This document shows, piece by piece, positions 33,702 through 43,101 of a stretch of DNA of 64,000 nucleotides. A model generated the notes under the pieces. The model worked only from the letters and a program-made list of their open reading frames with translations. It was not told the DNA's origin and made no database searches. Source of the DNA: Puia dinghuensis (lineage in GTDB: Bacteria > Bacteroidota > Bacteroidia > Chitinophagales > Chitinophagaceae); assembly GCF_014642875.1 (NCBI RefSeq), contig NZ_BMJC01000008.1, positions 62,001 to 126,000 of the forward strand, given 5' to 3'. The first letter of the stretch is position 1. Every line of letters starts with the position of its first letter. The position numbers and the translations under genes were made by a program.

Positions 33702-35012
33702 AAGATGGCAGTGGCGGCTGGCGTGGGTGCGCTTGCCGCGGGCTTGTTACTTGCTGCCGGTGTGTTTGTGGCTTGCGGGGGAGGGGGACGGCGGACGGCT
33801 GCTGTGGCGGGAGATTCGGCGGCGGCTGTGGCGACGGTGAAGAAGAAAGCGGTGAGCTGTGAGTCGGGGATACCGGCGCGGTTTGCGGGGGCTTCGGGTG
33901 GGGCTGCTTCGGTTGCGGGCGTGCATGGTGGCGCGGTTGCCGGTTCGCAGCCGGGTGCTGGCAGTGGAGATGTTGCGGGCAATGCGTATCCCGATGTTGC
34001 GGCGCGGGCGGCACATCCGGGGATGGTATGGATACCGGGCGGGACGTTCCGCATGGGCGCTGACAATGACAAGGCTTCGCCGGATGAGTATCCTAAGCAT
34101 ACGGTGACGGTGTCAGGATTTTGGATGGATAGGACAGAGGTGACAAATGCGCAGTTTGCGGCTTTCGTGCGTGCTACGGGGTATGTGACGACGGCGGAGC
34201 GGAAGCCCGATTGGAACGAATTGAAGAAGCAGCTGCCGCCGGGAACGCCGAAGCCCGATGCGAGTTTGCTGGTGCCGGCTTCGCTGGTGTTCTCGCCGCC
34301 GGATCATCCGGTTGACCTCAACGATTATTCGCAGTGGTGGGAGTGGAAGCCCGGCGCGAACTGGCGGCACCCGCATGGGCCGGGGAGCTCGATCGTGGGT
34401 AAAGACAATTATCCCGTGGTGCATGTTTCCTGGTATGATGCGGTAGCGTATTGTACCTGGGCGCACAAGCGATTGCCGACGGAGGCGGAGTGGGAGTTTG
34501 CGGCGCGCGGCGGACTGAAGGACGCGATCTATCCCTGGGGGAATGAGCGGCCGGATGCTACTGGCGGCGCGGCTGTTGCGGTCGGCTCCGGGCATGCGGC
34601 GCATGGGTCGGGTGGAGTGGCGCACGGCAGCACGGCGCATGGGAATTTCTGGGAGGGACATTTCCCGGATAAGAATACGTCTGCGGATGGCTACTATTAT
34701 TACGCGCCGGTGGGCAGCTTTGCGCCGAATGGATATGGGCTGGTGGATATGGCGGGGAATGTGTGGGAGTGGTGCGCGGATTATTACAAGGATTCGTATT
34801 ATAAAGAGTTGGCGGCCGGCGTGGCGGTGAATCCGAAGGGGCCGGCGACGAGTTATGATCCGGATGAGCCGTATTCTAAGAAGAGGGTGATACGGGGCGG
34901 GAGCTTCCTATGTAATGAGAGTTATTGTACGGGGTATAGGGTGAGTCGGCGGATGAAGAGTAGCGAGGATTCGGGGTTGGAGCATGTGGGGTTTAGGACG
35001 GTGAGTGAATAG
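33681..35012 (+). CDS. Formylglycine-generating enzyme (sulfatase-modifying factor)
   Basis: Oxidises the sulfatase active-site Cys to formylglycine. 443 residues. N-terminal lipoprotein-like signal (AAGLLLAAGVFVAC), then a Gly/Ala-rich spacer, then the FGE-sulfatase domain: GMVWIPGGTFRMGADN, HVSWYDAVAYCTWAHKRLPT, GNVWEWCADYY, and the redox pair in RGGSFLCNESYCTGYR (Cys about 410 and 415). It therefore looks catalytically intact. A Gly/Ala/His-rich insert (about 291-320) interrupts the stretch after YPWGNERPD. ATG at 33681 is one option; the ATG at 33705 would give a cleaner signal peptide. It completes the sulfatase cluster. Confidence 0.88.
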   Translation: MKLLYIQKMAVAAGVGALAAGLLLAAGVFVACGGGGRRTAAVAGDSAAAVATVKKKAVSCESGIPARFAGASGGAASVAGVHGGAVAGSQPGAGSGDVAGNAYPDVAARAAHPGMVWIPGGTFRMGADNDKASPDEYPKHTVTVSGFWMDRTEVTNAQFAAFVRATGYVTTAERKPDWNELKKQLPPGTPKPDASLLVPASLVFSPPDHPVDLNDYSQWWEWKPGANWRHPHGPGSSIVGKDNYPVVHVSWYDAVAYCTWAHKRLPTEAEWEFAARGGLKDAIYPWGNERPDATGGAAVAVGSGHAAHGSGGVAHGSTAHGNFWEGHFPDKNTSADGYYYYAPVGSFAPNGYGLVDMAGNVWEWCADYYKDSYYKELAAGVAVNPKGPATSYDPDEPYSKKRVIRGGSFLCNESYCTGYRVSRRMKSSEDSGLEHVGFRTVSE

Positions 35013-35022
35013 GGATGGCGGA

Positions 35023-35478
35023 TCAGAGCAACTTCTGAAAGTGGAAGCCCAAGATCGCATAGCCTTCGTTGTAATAGAATTTATGAGATTTGCTGTTCTG
35101 AACGAAGGTGTTCAGTTCGATCGTTTTGCATTGATGTTGGACGGCCCAGTCCCGGATGCAGGCGAAAAAGTATTTCCCTATGCCTTTGGAGCGTAGGTCG
35201 GGATCGACGATGACGTTGTCGACCTCCAGCTGTTTTCCCGAATAGAAGCGAACGGTAATCCAGCCATTGGACATGGCTATCAGTTTTCCATCCTGCCAGA
35301 GGCCAAAACAATGGTAGGTGGGAAAGTTGAACATTTCTGCCAGGCAGGCACGTATCCTTTCTGCATCCATACCGGGATGCAATTTGTTGGCGAGCGGAAC
35401 GATGGCATTGCTGTCCGCGGCGGTCATTTCCCGGAATTCCAGGGTGTGGTTGTGTTGGGTAGTTTGGCTGTCGGTCAT
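35023..35478 (-). CDS. GNAT family N-acetyltransferase
   Basis: 151 residues, a single GNAT domain. Acetyl-CoA-binding motif in VDNVIVDPDLRSKGIGKYFF (R/Q-x-x-G-x-G/A form RSKGIG) and the C-terminal KSHKFYYNEGYAILGFHF. Substrate unknown. It is divergent from the MarR gene and shares its promoter region, so it may be a target of that regulator. Confidence 0.85.
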   Translation of the reverse strand: MTDSQTTQHNHTLEFREMTAADSNAIVPLANKLHPGMDAERIRACLAEMFNFPTYHCFGLWQDGKLIAMSNGWITVRFYSGKQLEVDNVIVDPDLRSKGIGKYFFACIRDWAVQHQCKTIELNTFVQNSKSHKFYYNEGYAILGFHFQKLL

Positions 35479-35527
35479 GGTCTTGGTTTTTGGCCTCGGC
35501 GGTGGCGGGCGGAGAACGAAAATACAA

Positions 35528-35552
35528 AATTAGTAGACATATTCCACTAATT
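35528..35552. promoter_or_regulatory. Inverted repeat between GNAT and MarR genes
   Basis: AATTAGT and ACTAATT with 11 bases between form an inverted repeat in the 93-base divergent spacer, a typical MarR-type operator position. The left arm continues as ATTAGTAGAC, identical to one half of the GTCTAC palindrome at 24762-24780. Confidence 0.45.
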
Positions 35553-35571
35553 TTTTCTGTATTTTTAGCGC

Positions 35572-36006
35572 ATGAAGGAAAGTTATGTTAGCGAAATGCG
35601 GGCCTTTAACCGGTTTTACACGGCGTTGGTGGGGGTATTGAACCGGAAATTCCTGAACGGCAGGTTGTCGCTGCCGGAAACGCGGGTGTTGCATGCCATC
35701 CACGTGCAGGAGGGTATTACGGCGGGTGAGATAGTGCCGTTGCTGCACATCGATAAGAGTTATCTGAGTAAGATCATTATACGCTTCGAGAAGGAGAAGC
35801 TGGTGACCAAGAAGGTTTCGGCGAGTGATGCCCGGAGCTATCAACTTCGTTTGACGGCGGCGGGGAGAAAGGAGTTCGAGGTCTGCGACCGTATGAGTAG
35901 TGATTTTGTGCGGCAGATGCTGGTGCAGTTGCGGGAGGAGGAGTGTGAGGAGCTGGTAGGTTGTATGCGCAGGGTGACGGAGATATTGGGGCGGGTGAGG
36001 GTGTAA
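35572..36006 (+). CDS. MarR-family transcriptional regulator
   Basis: 144 residues with the MarR winged helix: LPETRVLHAIHVQEGITAG, IDKSYLSKIIIRFEKEKLV and wing RSYQLRLTAAGRKEFE. Dimerising helices flank it. It probably represses itself and the divergent GNAT gene through the inverted repeat at 35528-35552. The ligand is unknown. Confidence 0.88.
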   Translation: MKESYVSEMRAFNRFYTALVGVLNRKFLNGRLSLPETRVLHAIHVQEGITAGEIVPLLHIDKSYLSKIIIRFEKEKLVTKKVSASDARSYQLRLTAAGRKEFEVCDRMSSDFVRQMLVQLREEECEELVGCMRRVTEILGRVRV

Positions 36007-36018
36007 GTGGCGTTGGCC

Positions 36019-36139
36019 TCAGGACGGAATCGTCTCCGCCTTGATGCTGCGCGATAAGAGCAGGCCGATGGCGAATCCGCTGATCAGCCCGCCGAGGTGG
36101 GCAGTAGTGGTCGCCGATAAAACCACTAGGCAAACGATT
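36019..36139 (-). pseudogene. C-terminal remnant of a rhomboid protease
   Basis: Minus-strand sequence ending in TTTAHLGGLISGFAIGLLL then a stop matches the last membrane helix of rhomboid intramembrane proteases, with the catalytic-His-type motif AHLGG...G. Everything upstream (GxSG serine helix and earlier helices) is missing and replaced by unrelated DNA near 36140. Clear gene debris at the edge of the AT-rich island. Confidence 0.7.
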
Positions 36140-36200
36140 AAAGAGCTGGCCGGGTGGCGGTGAATCCAAAGGGGTCTGGCTCGAGTTTTGATTTGGACGA
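36134..36200 (+). pseudogene. Short FGE-like gene fragment
   Basis: The plus strand reads KELA, then after a frameshift VAVNPKGSGSSFDLDE. This matches YKELAAGVAVNPKGPATSYDPDE in the intact FGE gene (34800-34869). The DNA match is strong over about 55 bases. Sequence on both sides does not match. It abuts the rhomboid remnant, so the 329-base gap between MarR and the TPR gene is a junction of broken genes. Confidence 0.6.
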
Positions 36201-36335
36201 GGTTGAATGCAATAGAGCTTTTTTTTTGGGTGAGAGTGGCTGGCGGCACAAAGTTCTTGCAAAAAATAGGTGGAAATACCCTTTTTTATTCGACCTGATG
36301 CTACTATACTTACGGCAAAAATTAGTCTTTCACTA

Positions 36336-39035
36336 ATGTCTGAGCCTCTATTGCTGATCGGGATTCTTGCCGGGACGGCTGGCAGACGGGCCACCGGTAA
36401 AGGAGGAAAGGCAATCCTTACGGATGCGGCTGGGGATACCGTGAAAGTTCTTAGCAACCTTATTTTAAAGCAGGGCTTTGTTCAGATGAGGAAGATCTGG
36501 ACGAAAGAGAGCTTGCCGGAGATGGATCCGCTAGCGCAGAGCCTGCGGGATGCCAAGCTATTTGCCACTGACTTGCTCATGGAAGGGGTGCAGGTAGAGG
36601 TCGCCTTCAAGGAAAACCTTCCCAATTTTCTTCATAACCAAGGTACCGCCAGGGCGCTTAGGCAGGCCTATCGTAGGTGGTATAAGAGTCAGGTGAGTGA
36701 AAAGCCCTACGTGCCTTATATCCCTAACGAGCAGGCGGTATTCACACAATTGGAGGAATTCATTACATCGAAGGCTGACAGCGGAAAGGAGCAACTGATA
36801 CCGCTGATCAAACGACAATTCTACGAGGAGTTAAAGTATGGATTAGAGTTGCATGGATTTAGTCTGCCGATACCGATGGAGGTAAAGAGCTTTTTGTTTG
36901 AGGGTTGGGAGCGGGCCGGTCGCCACGTGGACTGGTTCCAACTGGTGACACTGCGGTTCGGGGAGGTCCTCGCGGATCCGGCCAATAAAAAGGCAAGGCT
37001 AGCTTTTAACCGGACGTTGTTAGCAGATATCAGAACGGATACGCGGTTTATTTCCATTGGCATAAAGGAGGTGTTAGAACTATTAAGGACACAGGAAGGC
37101 CTGGCTGGGCTCATGGAGAACAGGTTGAGTAGTATCGAAGAGGGAATGCAAAATCTGTCAAGGGCGGTTTGTGGGGTCCTCCCGGAGAATATCTTGAGAG
37201 AAAGTCCGGAGGTAATGACCTTGATTCAACGAACGGTTGGACTAAAGGGCATGGCAAGGGCGAAATGGCAGGAATTCGATCGCTGGGAGAAGATTGCAGC
37301 CTCCCACCCTTGCGAAGCGAACATTGAGGCGAAGATAAGGGCCAAAATTGCCTGGCAGGAAACTGCGGCCGAGCTGGAAAGCGCGGAAATAGAGCTGGCG
37401 GGGTTGGAGCAATATATCAAAAGTACGGCAGATATTTTTTCCCGGATAGATATGGAGGCAGCCAGTGCTCGTTTGAAAGAAGCGAGGCAGCGCTTCGAGG
37501 CCGGGCACTTTGCGGGAGTACGGGAATTGTTGGCCTCCGGGAAAAGGGGGGTCGAGAGAACAGAATTGCTTGCCAAAGAAGAGGAAATCCAGCAAAGGAA
37601 GCAGGCCTTTGCCGAGGAAGACCTGATATATGCCAAGACCATCCTGGTGGATTTTGAGAATCCGAACAGGTTTACAGAAGCTACTTATGAGTTTGTAAGG
37701 TCGCTGGAAATGTTTGAGTATTTCGATAATTGTTTTCAATATGCTTGTTTCTTGCAGGATCAGTATCAACATAAAGAGGCAATCGCCTTGTACGAAAGGG
37801 CGCTCTCATACCCGTATGAAGCGGGAGGACTGCTCGAGGGCCACGTAAGGAACAGTCTTGGCAATTTGTACCGAGAAATGCAGCGATACGACGAATCGGA
37901 GGAAAGTATAAAGGCGGCGCTTTCGATATACAGGAATTTTGTAAAAGTTAATCCCACGGAATTCGAGCCGTATTTGGCGAGATGCTTTCATAATCTTGGT
38001 GTTTTGTATAGGCAGCTCCATCGATATTCGCAATCCGAAGCCAGCTTTAAAGAGTCACTCGAGATCTATATTCGAGTGGGTGAAATTGGCGTCAAGTTCG
38101 CCCGGGATTTTGCAAATGTCCTGATTAACCTGGGCAATTTGTACAGGCACTTACAAAATTATGAGCAGGCTGAAACCTATCTTCTGGCAGGGCTGGAGGT
38201 ACGTAGGTTCCTGAGTAAAGAGTTGCCTGGTATATTCGAGGGGGACCTGGCGGGTACGCTTGTCGCCTTAGTTAATTTGTACCTTGAGACGAAACGCTAC
38301 GAGGAATCGGAGACGAATGCCAAAGAAGCACTTGGAATATACCGAAGGTGGTGTGAGATAAACCCAGCAGCCTTCCAGCCTTGTCTGGCGGTTACGCTCG
38401 TTGACGTGGGAATTTTATATGAAATAATGCAACGGTGGGGAGAATCGGAAGCCTGCCACCTGGAAGCAATAGCCGTGTACAGGAAGTTGACCGAAGATAA
38501 TCCTGCTGCTTACGAGTCGAATCTGGGAGCAGCGTTATACAACCTCGGTGCCTTGTACAAGGCAATGGAGCAATATGGAAAATCGGAAACCTATTATTTG
38601 GAGGCGCTTATAATTTTCCGGAAGCTGAGCGAAAGAAGTCCTGATGCTTTTGAGTCCTGGCTGGCTGGTAATTTGCAATCTCTCGGCCTTTTGTCCGACG
38701 AAGCCAAAAAATACCAAGAGGCGGAAAAATATTTTGTAGAGGCCGTGGTTGTCTTTACGAGGCGTTACCGGAGTTGTCCCGATACTTATTTAAAAGATCT
38801 GACGGTTCAGTATTTGGTGTTGATACACTTGTTATTGCTTCCAGAGGTGTCGAAAGAGGCGACAGCAAGACATTTTCTGCGCGACTTAGCCATATTATTG
38901 TTGCCGCATAAGGATGAGGCGCTCCTCCAGAAGGAGCTCGCTTTTGCGGATAAGTACTTGAGACAGCTGGGTTCCTCGATCGAAGATGCGCTTAAGGAAG
39001 CTGAAGCACTTATCCACCAAAACGACCGGGGCTGA
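36336..39035 (+). CDS. Large TPR protein with unrecognised N-terminal domain
   Basis: 899 residues from the ATG at 36336; an upstream in-frame GTG (36270) is less likely because the AT-rich promoter-like DNA lies there. Residues 1-300 are an unrecognised, mostly helical region (LLLIGILAGTAGRRATGKGG; ENRLSSIEEGMQNL), somewhat like the helical heads of bacterial STAND/NACHT proteins, but no Walker A motif is present. Residues about 320-450 are charged helices, likely coiled coil. From about residue 460 at least seven long TPR units follow, each with a core such as LGNLYREMQRYDESEESIKA. The protein probably binds partners. It lies at the edge of a defence island, so a sensor or scaffold role is possible but unproven. 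Confidence 0.7.
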   Translation: MSEPLLLIGILAGTAGRRATGKGGKAILTDAAGDTVKVLSNLILKQGFVQMRKIWTKESLPEMDPLAQSLRDAKLFATDLLMEGVQVEVAFKENLPNFLHNQGTARALRQAYRRWYKSQVSEKPYVPYIPNEQAVFTQLEEFITSKADSGKEQLIPLIKRQFYEELKYGLELHGFSLPIPMEVKSFLFEGWERAGRHVDWFQLVTLRFGEVLADPANKKARLAFNRTLLADIRTDTRFISIGIKEVLELLRTQEGLAGLMENRLSSIEEGMQNLSRAVCGVLPENILRESPEVMTLIQRTVGLKGMARAKWQEFDRWEKIAASHPCEANIEAKIRAKIAWQETAAELESAEIELAGLEQYIKSTADIFSRIDMEAASARLKEARQRFEAGHFAGVRELLASGKRGVERTELLAKEEEIQQRKQAFAEEDLIYAKTILVDFENPNRFTEATYEFVRSLEMFEYFDNCFQYACFLQDQYQHKEAIALYERALSYPYEAGGLLEGHVRNSLGNLYREMQRYDESEESIKAALSIYRNFVKVNPTEFEPYLARCFHNLGVLYRQLHRYSQSEASFKESLEIYIRVGEIGVKFARDFANVLINLGNLYRHLQNYEQAETYLLAGLEVRRFLSKELPGIFEGDLAGTLVALVNLYLETKRYEESETNAKEALGIYRRWCEINPAAFQPCLAVTLVDVGILYEIMQRWGESEACHLEAIAVYRKLTEDNPAAYESNLGAALYNLGALYKAMEQYGKSETYYLEALIIFRKLSERSPDAFESWLAGNLQSLGLLSDEAKKYQEAEKYFVEAVVVFTRRYRSCPDTYLKDLTVQYLVLIHLLLLPEVSKEATARHFLRDLAILLLPHKDEALLQKELAFADKYLRQLGSSIEDALKEAEALIHQNDRG

Positions 39036-39149
39036 GGTTTGGTCCAGGCAGGTGACAGCCACACCGGCATAGGCGGTGGCTGATTATTACTCGGGCGTCA
39101 TTGGCAGCCGTAAGCTGCTTGGTTCAGGTCAACGACTATGCTCGATAAT

Positions 39150-39851
39150 TCAAATTGAATTGTGTTCCAGCCTTTCCTTCCATTTTCTCCAGTCCGGAAT
39201 CATCTTATACAATAATTGCTGAAAATGTTTTCCATGATGAGGAAACACGATATGGCATAATTCGTGTGTGATTACATATTGGATACAACCCTTTGGCGAT
39301 TTAATAAGTTCGAGATTCAATATTATTCTTCCTTTTGTGGTGCAGCTACCCCATCGTCTGCTCATCAGCCGGATCGTCAATACAGGAGGTTCGATTTGAT
39401 AACGTTTGAATTTTGGGAATATCTCTTTCAATAATTCATTGAACAGGACATACGCTTTCTGTCTATACCAGTCGTAAAGTCGTTTTCTCAAAATCTGTGG
39501 ATCAACGTTTTGAGAATACATCCATAGCTGACCGCGAGACGCCTTTATCGAGTCATGGATATCTGAAATTACCTTCAATCTGTATTGCCGACCTAAATAA
39601 AGGTGAGTTTCGCCGCTTATAAATCGCCGTGGTGGAGTTTTGGGAAGATATTCATTGAATTGATCGATCTGCCTGAGGATCCATGGCGCCCGTTTTCTGA
39701 TGTTTTCCCGCACCTCTTCTTCATTGGCATTTAATGGTGCAGAGACTTCAACACGGCGATCTGGATGGACTTTTACGGCCATCGTTTTTCTTTTGGTGTA
39801 TTCCAATGCAAAATGGATCTGCCTGTTGCCAAAGGTCAACTGGTGTTGCAT
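39150..39851 (-). CDS. YgjP-like (DUF45/M48-type) zinc metallopeptidase
   Basis: 233 residues. Zinc motif HELCHIVFPHHGKHF (HExxH near residue 199, third ligand in the following His-rich stretch) and the family signature RWGSCTTKGRIILN. N-terminus VKVHPDRRVEVSAPLNANEE is typical of YgjP. The start overlaps the hsdR stop (TAATG), so it is the last gene of the type I R-M operon. Such genes often accompany hsdR; whether it turns over HsdR or serves another purpose is unknown. Confidence 0.88.
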   Translation of the reverse strand: MQHQLTFGNRQIHFALEYTKRKTMAVKVHPDRRVEVSAPLNANEEEVRENIRKRAPWILRQIDQFNEYLPKTPPRRFISGETHLYLGRQYRLKVISDIHDSIKASRGQLWMYSQNVDPQILRKRLYDWYRQKAYVLFNELLKEIFPKFKRYQIEPPVLTIRLMSRRWGSCTTKGRIILNLELIKSPKGCIQYVITHELCHIVFPHHGKHFQQLLYKMIPDWRKWKERLEHNSI

Positions 39852-42800
39852 TAATTTTTATATTTTGTCTCGGCTACCTGGATACATTCTTCGATGAGTT
39901 GATCGACATGCTCAAGGTTCATTTCCAGGGTAAATTTGCTCTTTATCTCGAATAATAAATCGTCTATTTCATTTTTCATCTTGCCTTTGATATCACTATT
40001 TCTTTGCCAGTCGATTACGAGCTTTCCGTTGTCGAAGATATTTGCTCTTACTATGTCGTCGATACCTGTGGCGATCGCCGCGGCGATGTCCATCCGGTTG
40101 GTCTTTGCTTGTAGTTCATTTTTTAGCCCCTCATTGGCCAAATTATAGAATGCGATGGCGGTTGGATTGTCTTTGACAGCTAGAGGGACGCCATCCCTTC
40201 GATCGCTGAAAAAGCCCTCTTCGAATTCTTTGGCCCTGGCCAGGTATTCCGCTTCACTGATTCTTTGCTGGTGGTATTCTTCGATCGTTTGGCGGATCAT
40301 CTCCGATAGCTTCTTAAAATATACCGGATCTTCATTCATCCGCATATGGATCGCCTTGATGGTTCGGCTGGCGATGTGGTCGGCTTTGGCCGCTTTCCCC
40401 GTAATTTTCTCCAATTCTGCCTGTCTTTCCGCTTTGTTGAAGACATTTACAAGTTCGGTAATTTTCAGAACGTCGCCGGTTGCGGTAATGTGTTTATCGA
40501 TGAGTTTTTGCACCTGGGGTTCGTATTCTTTGTAATCGATATCATCAAAATATCGGCGTTTGACGGCTACTCGCAGGGCTAAGAAAAAGGCTGCGTCCTT
40601 TTTTAGCTTTTCGATCCTTTGGGGGGATGTATTATTACTGAAATTCAGACTGGACAAAGCCAGTTTCAACAACCTGGCATAGATCGATAGCTTGTCATAA
40701 AACCGATGCCTTTTTGCGTCGTCCGCAAGAAGCTCTTCGTAAGCGGGTTCATCATATTTATTGTTGATGTCCTTGAAGATGTCCCAAAGCTCGGAAAGGG
40801 CTTGCGGCAATTTTTCAATCTCAGTGGTAACGTCGGTTAGTGTCCCCGCCAGATCCTGCTGGTTATATTCTTCCAGGCCACCATAGGTGTGTAGTGCCTC
40901 ATCGAGATTTTGAAGATTTCCGTAATAATCAATGATATAGCCATATTCCTTTCCTGGATATACCCGGTTTACTCTTGCGATTGCCTGTAGCAGGCTATGT
41001 TCTCTTAAATTTCTGGTCAGGTACATAACCTGATTGCGAGGTGCGTCAAATCCCGTAAGAAGTTTGTCGACTACGATGATGATCTGGGGGTCTTCCTGCT
41101 TCTTGAAGCTGCTGATGAGTGCTTTTTCATATTTTTCCGGACTTCCGTATTTGTCCATCATGGCCTTGTAAAAGCCTTTTACTTTGTCATCGCTTTGTTC
41201 AAATGCGTCTTCCTCACCTTCCCGGTCGTCTGGTGGAGAGATAAGCAACTCCACACTTACCCGGTTTATTTCTTTCAGTATCTCCCTATACCTAACGGCG
41301 GATAGTTTGCTGGGTGCCGCCAGTTGGCCTTTGAACCCAGTACCCTGAATAGTGTCAGTGAAATGCTTTACGATATCCCAGGCGGTATTTTCGATGAATG
41401 AGGCTGATTGTACGATCTTATTCCTGCTGGAGAATTTCCTTATTAACGCAGTTTTGCCATATTCCGGCAGCGGCTCTGAGACTCGGTTAAAGAAGGTGTC
41501 AAGCGGCTTGTCGTTCACATCCATGAGGTTGTGCCTTCCTTCATACAAAAGCGGCACCACTGCCTTATCTTCTACCGCGTCGGCGATGGTATACACCGTT
41601 CCGGGTATGATGCCCCCAAATTTGTCGGCGGTATTCCTATCTTTTTTCAAGAGGGGCGTCCCGGTGAATGCGATATAGCAGGCCTGAGGGAATGCCTGCT
41701 GCATTTTTACGTTGAAGGTGCCGTATTGGGTTCGATGGCTTTCGTCTACAAGGACAAAGATGTTGTTGCTTTCGAATACGCCTTTGTGTTTTGTGACGGC
41801 GGATTGAAATTTATTAATGATAGTTGTAATGATATCATCACTGTTGCTCTGCAGTAGTTCGGCCAGCTTTTCTCCCGTTGTCGCGTTTTGGACTTCTCTT
41901 TTGCATTTCTTGAAGGTGGTCGTAATCTGGTCGTCTAGGTCTATGCGATCGGTGACGAGTACGATCCGGGGGCTTTTTATTCGAGGTTCCAGGGTGATCA
42001 GCTGGGCCAACATTACCATTGTCAGGGATTTACCGCTACCCTGGGTATGCCAGATAACGCCACCTAATCGCCGGCCATCCGGCTGGATTTTAGTAATTCG
42101 CTCCATCGTCCATTTTACGGCGAAATATTGCTGGTAGCGGGCTATCTTCTTTGCACCATCGTCAAAGAGAATGAAGTAATGCATCAGTTGGAGAAGCCTT
42201 TCTTTCCGGCAAAGGTCATACAACAGTTTGTCTTGCCGGGTAATGGTCAGCTCTTCTTTCTCCAGATCGTTGAAGTAATGAAATACCTGTTTAAATCGAT
42301 CTTTAAATAAAATAGTCCGGTCGGTATCGGGCAACGGTGCATTTTTCATCTGCCTGAGCGTTTGGGTGTAGGCCGACTCTTCGTTTTTGTTCCGAAATTG
42401 TTCTTTCCAGACGCTCCAAAATTCCTTTTCGGTAGCCGTAGTGCCATATTGGGCATCATTCACGGCCAGGCTTATCAAGATGTTCGAGTAGTGATAGAGA
42501 GATTGGATGCCATTCTCCTGCTGGTTGCGTATATGCTGTTCAATGGCTTGGTCGATAGGAGTTCCCTGGTTTTTGGGACTCTTGCATTCAATGACTACGA
42601 CGGGGATACCGTTGATGAAAAGCACAATATCGGGCCGGTAGGTGTCTGTTCTTTCCGTTCTGGTCACTGCGTATTCCTCTGTGACATGGAAAACATTGTT
42701 TTCCGGATGCTCCCAATCGATATAGTTCAGAGAAAAGCTCTTTTTATCACCCATTATAGTTTGTTCCATGCTTTTCCCGAGGGTTACCAGGTCGTAAAAT

Positions 42801-43090
42801 GCATTATTGGTGTTCAGATAGCCGATTTGCATTGGGAGATCGCGCAAAGTGAGGATAGCTGTGTTGATATTAGCCTCGCTGAAGGGGAATTCCTTGCCTT
42901 TGTATTCGATTTTGTTGATGCGGGTGAGCTGCTCTTTCAGGACCGACTCCAGGAGGACGTTGGAGAGGCGGTTTGCCCGGGCTTCCAGGGCTTCGGCAGG
43001 GGTAAGATATTTGTACCCCAGCTTGATCAGCAGTTGGAGAGCAGGGATCTGGGAGATATGTTCTTCTTTGAAGGATGGGGTTTGCGACAT
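39851..43090 (-). CDS. hsdR: Type I restriction enzyme, R subunit
   Basis: Motor and nuclease subunit of the type I R-M complex, 1079 residues. The PD-(D/E)XK nuclease lies near residue 165 (RPDIVLF, then VVVIECKSP). SF2 translocase: Walker A HTQGSGKSLT (about 345), DEAD-like VDESHRTQ (about 448), motif V/VI DKLLTGFDAP and QAIARVNRV. A C-terminal helical region contacts HsdM/S. It follows hsdS after 11 bases. Codon and base composition are AT-richer than the GC-rich genes on the left, consistent with transfer. Confidence 0.95.
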   Translation of the reverse strand: MSQTPSFKEEHISQIPALQLLIKLGYKYLTPAEALEARANRLSNVLLESVLKEQLTRINKIEYKGKEFPFSEANINTAILTLRDLPMQIGYLNTNNAFYDLVTLGKSMEQTIMGDKKSFSLNYIDWEHPENNVFHVTEEYAVTRTERTDTYRPDIVLFINGIPVVVIECKSPKNQGTPIDQAIEQHIRNQQENGIQSLYHYSNILISLAVNDAQYGTTATEKEFWSVWKEQFRNKNEESAYTQTLRQMKNAPLPDTDRTILFKDRFKQVFHYFNDLEKEELTITRQDKLLYDLCRKERLLQLMHYFILFDDGAKKIARYQQYFAVKWTMERITKIQPDGRRLGGVIWHTQGSGKSLTMVMLAQLITLEPRIKSPRIVLVTDRIDLDDQITTTFKKCKREVQNATTGEKLAELLQSNSDDIITTIINKFQSAVTKHKGVFESNNIFVLVDESHRTQYGTFNVKMQQAFPQACYIAFTGTPLLKKDRNTADKFGGIIPGTVYTIADAVEDKAVVPLLYEGRHNLMDVNDKPLDTFFNRVSEPLPEYGKTALIRKFSSRNKIVQSASFIENTAWDIVKHFTDTIQGTGFKGQLAAPSKLSAVRYREILKEINRVSVELLISPPDDREGEEDAFEQSDDKVKGFYKAMMDKYGSPEKYEKALISSFKKQEDPQIIIVVDKLLTGFDAPRNQVMYLTRNLREHSLLQAIARVNRVYPGKEYGYIIDYYGNLQNLDEALHTYGGLEEYNQQDLAGTLTDVTTEIEKLPQALSELWDIFKDINNKYDEPAYEELLADDAKRHRFYDKLSIYARLLKLALSSLNFSNNTSPQRIEKLKKDAAFFLALRVAVKRRYFDDIDYKEYEPQVQKLIDKHITATGDVLKITELVNVFNKAERQAELEKITGKAAKADHIASRTIKAIHMRMNEDPVYFKKLSEMIRQTIEEYHQQRISEAEYLARAKEFEEGFFSDRRDGVPLAVKDNPTAIAFYNLANEGLKNELQAKTNRMDIAAAIATGIDDIVRANIFDNGKLVIDWQRNSDIKGKMKNEIDDLLFEIKSKFTLEMNLEHVDQLIEECIQVAETKYKN

Positions 43091-43101
43091 GATTTTGTGA
43101 T

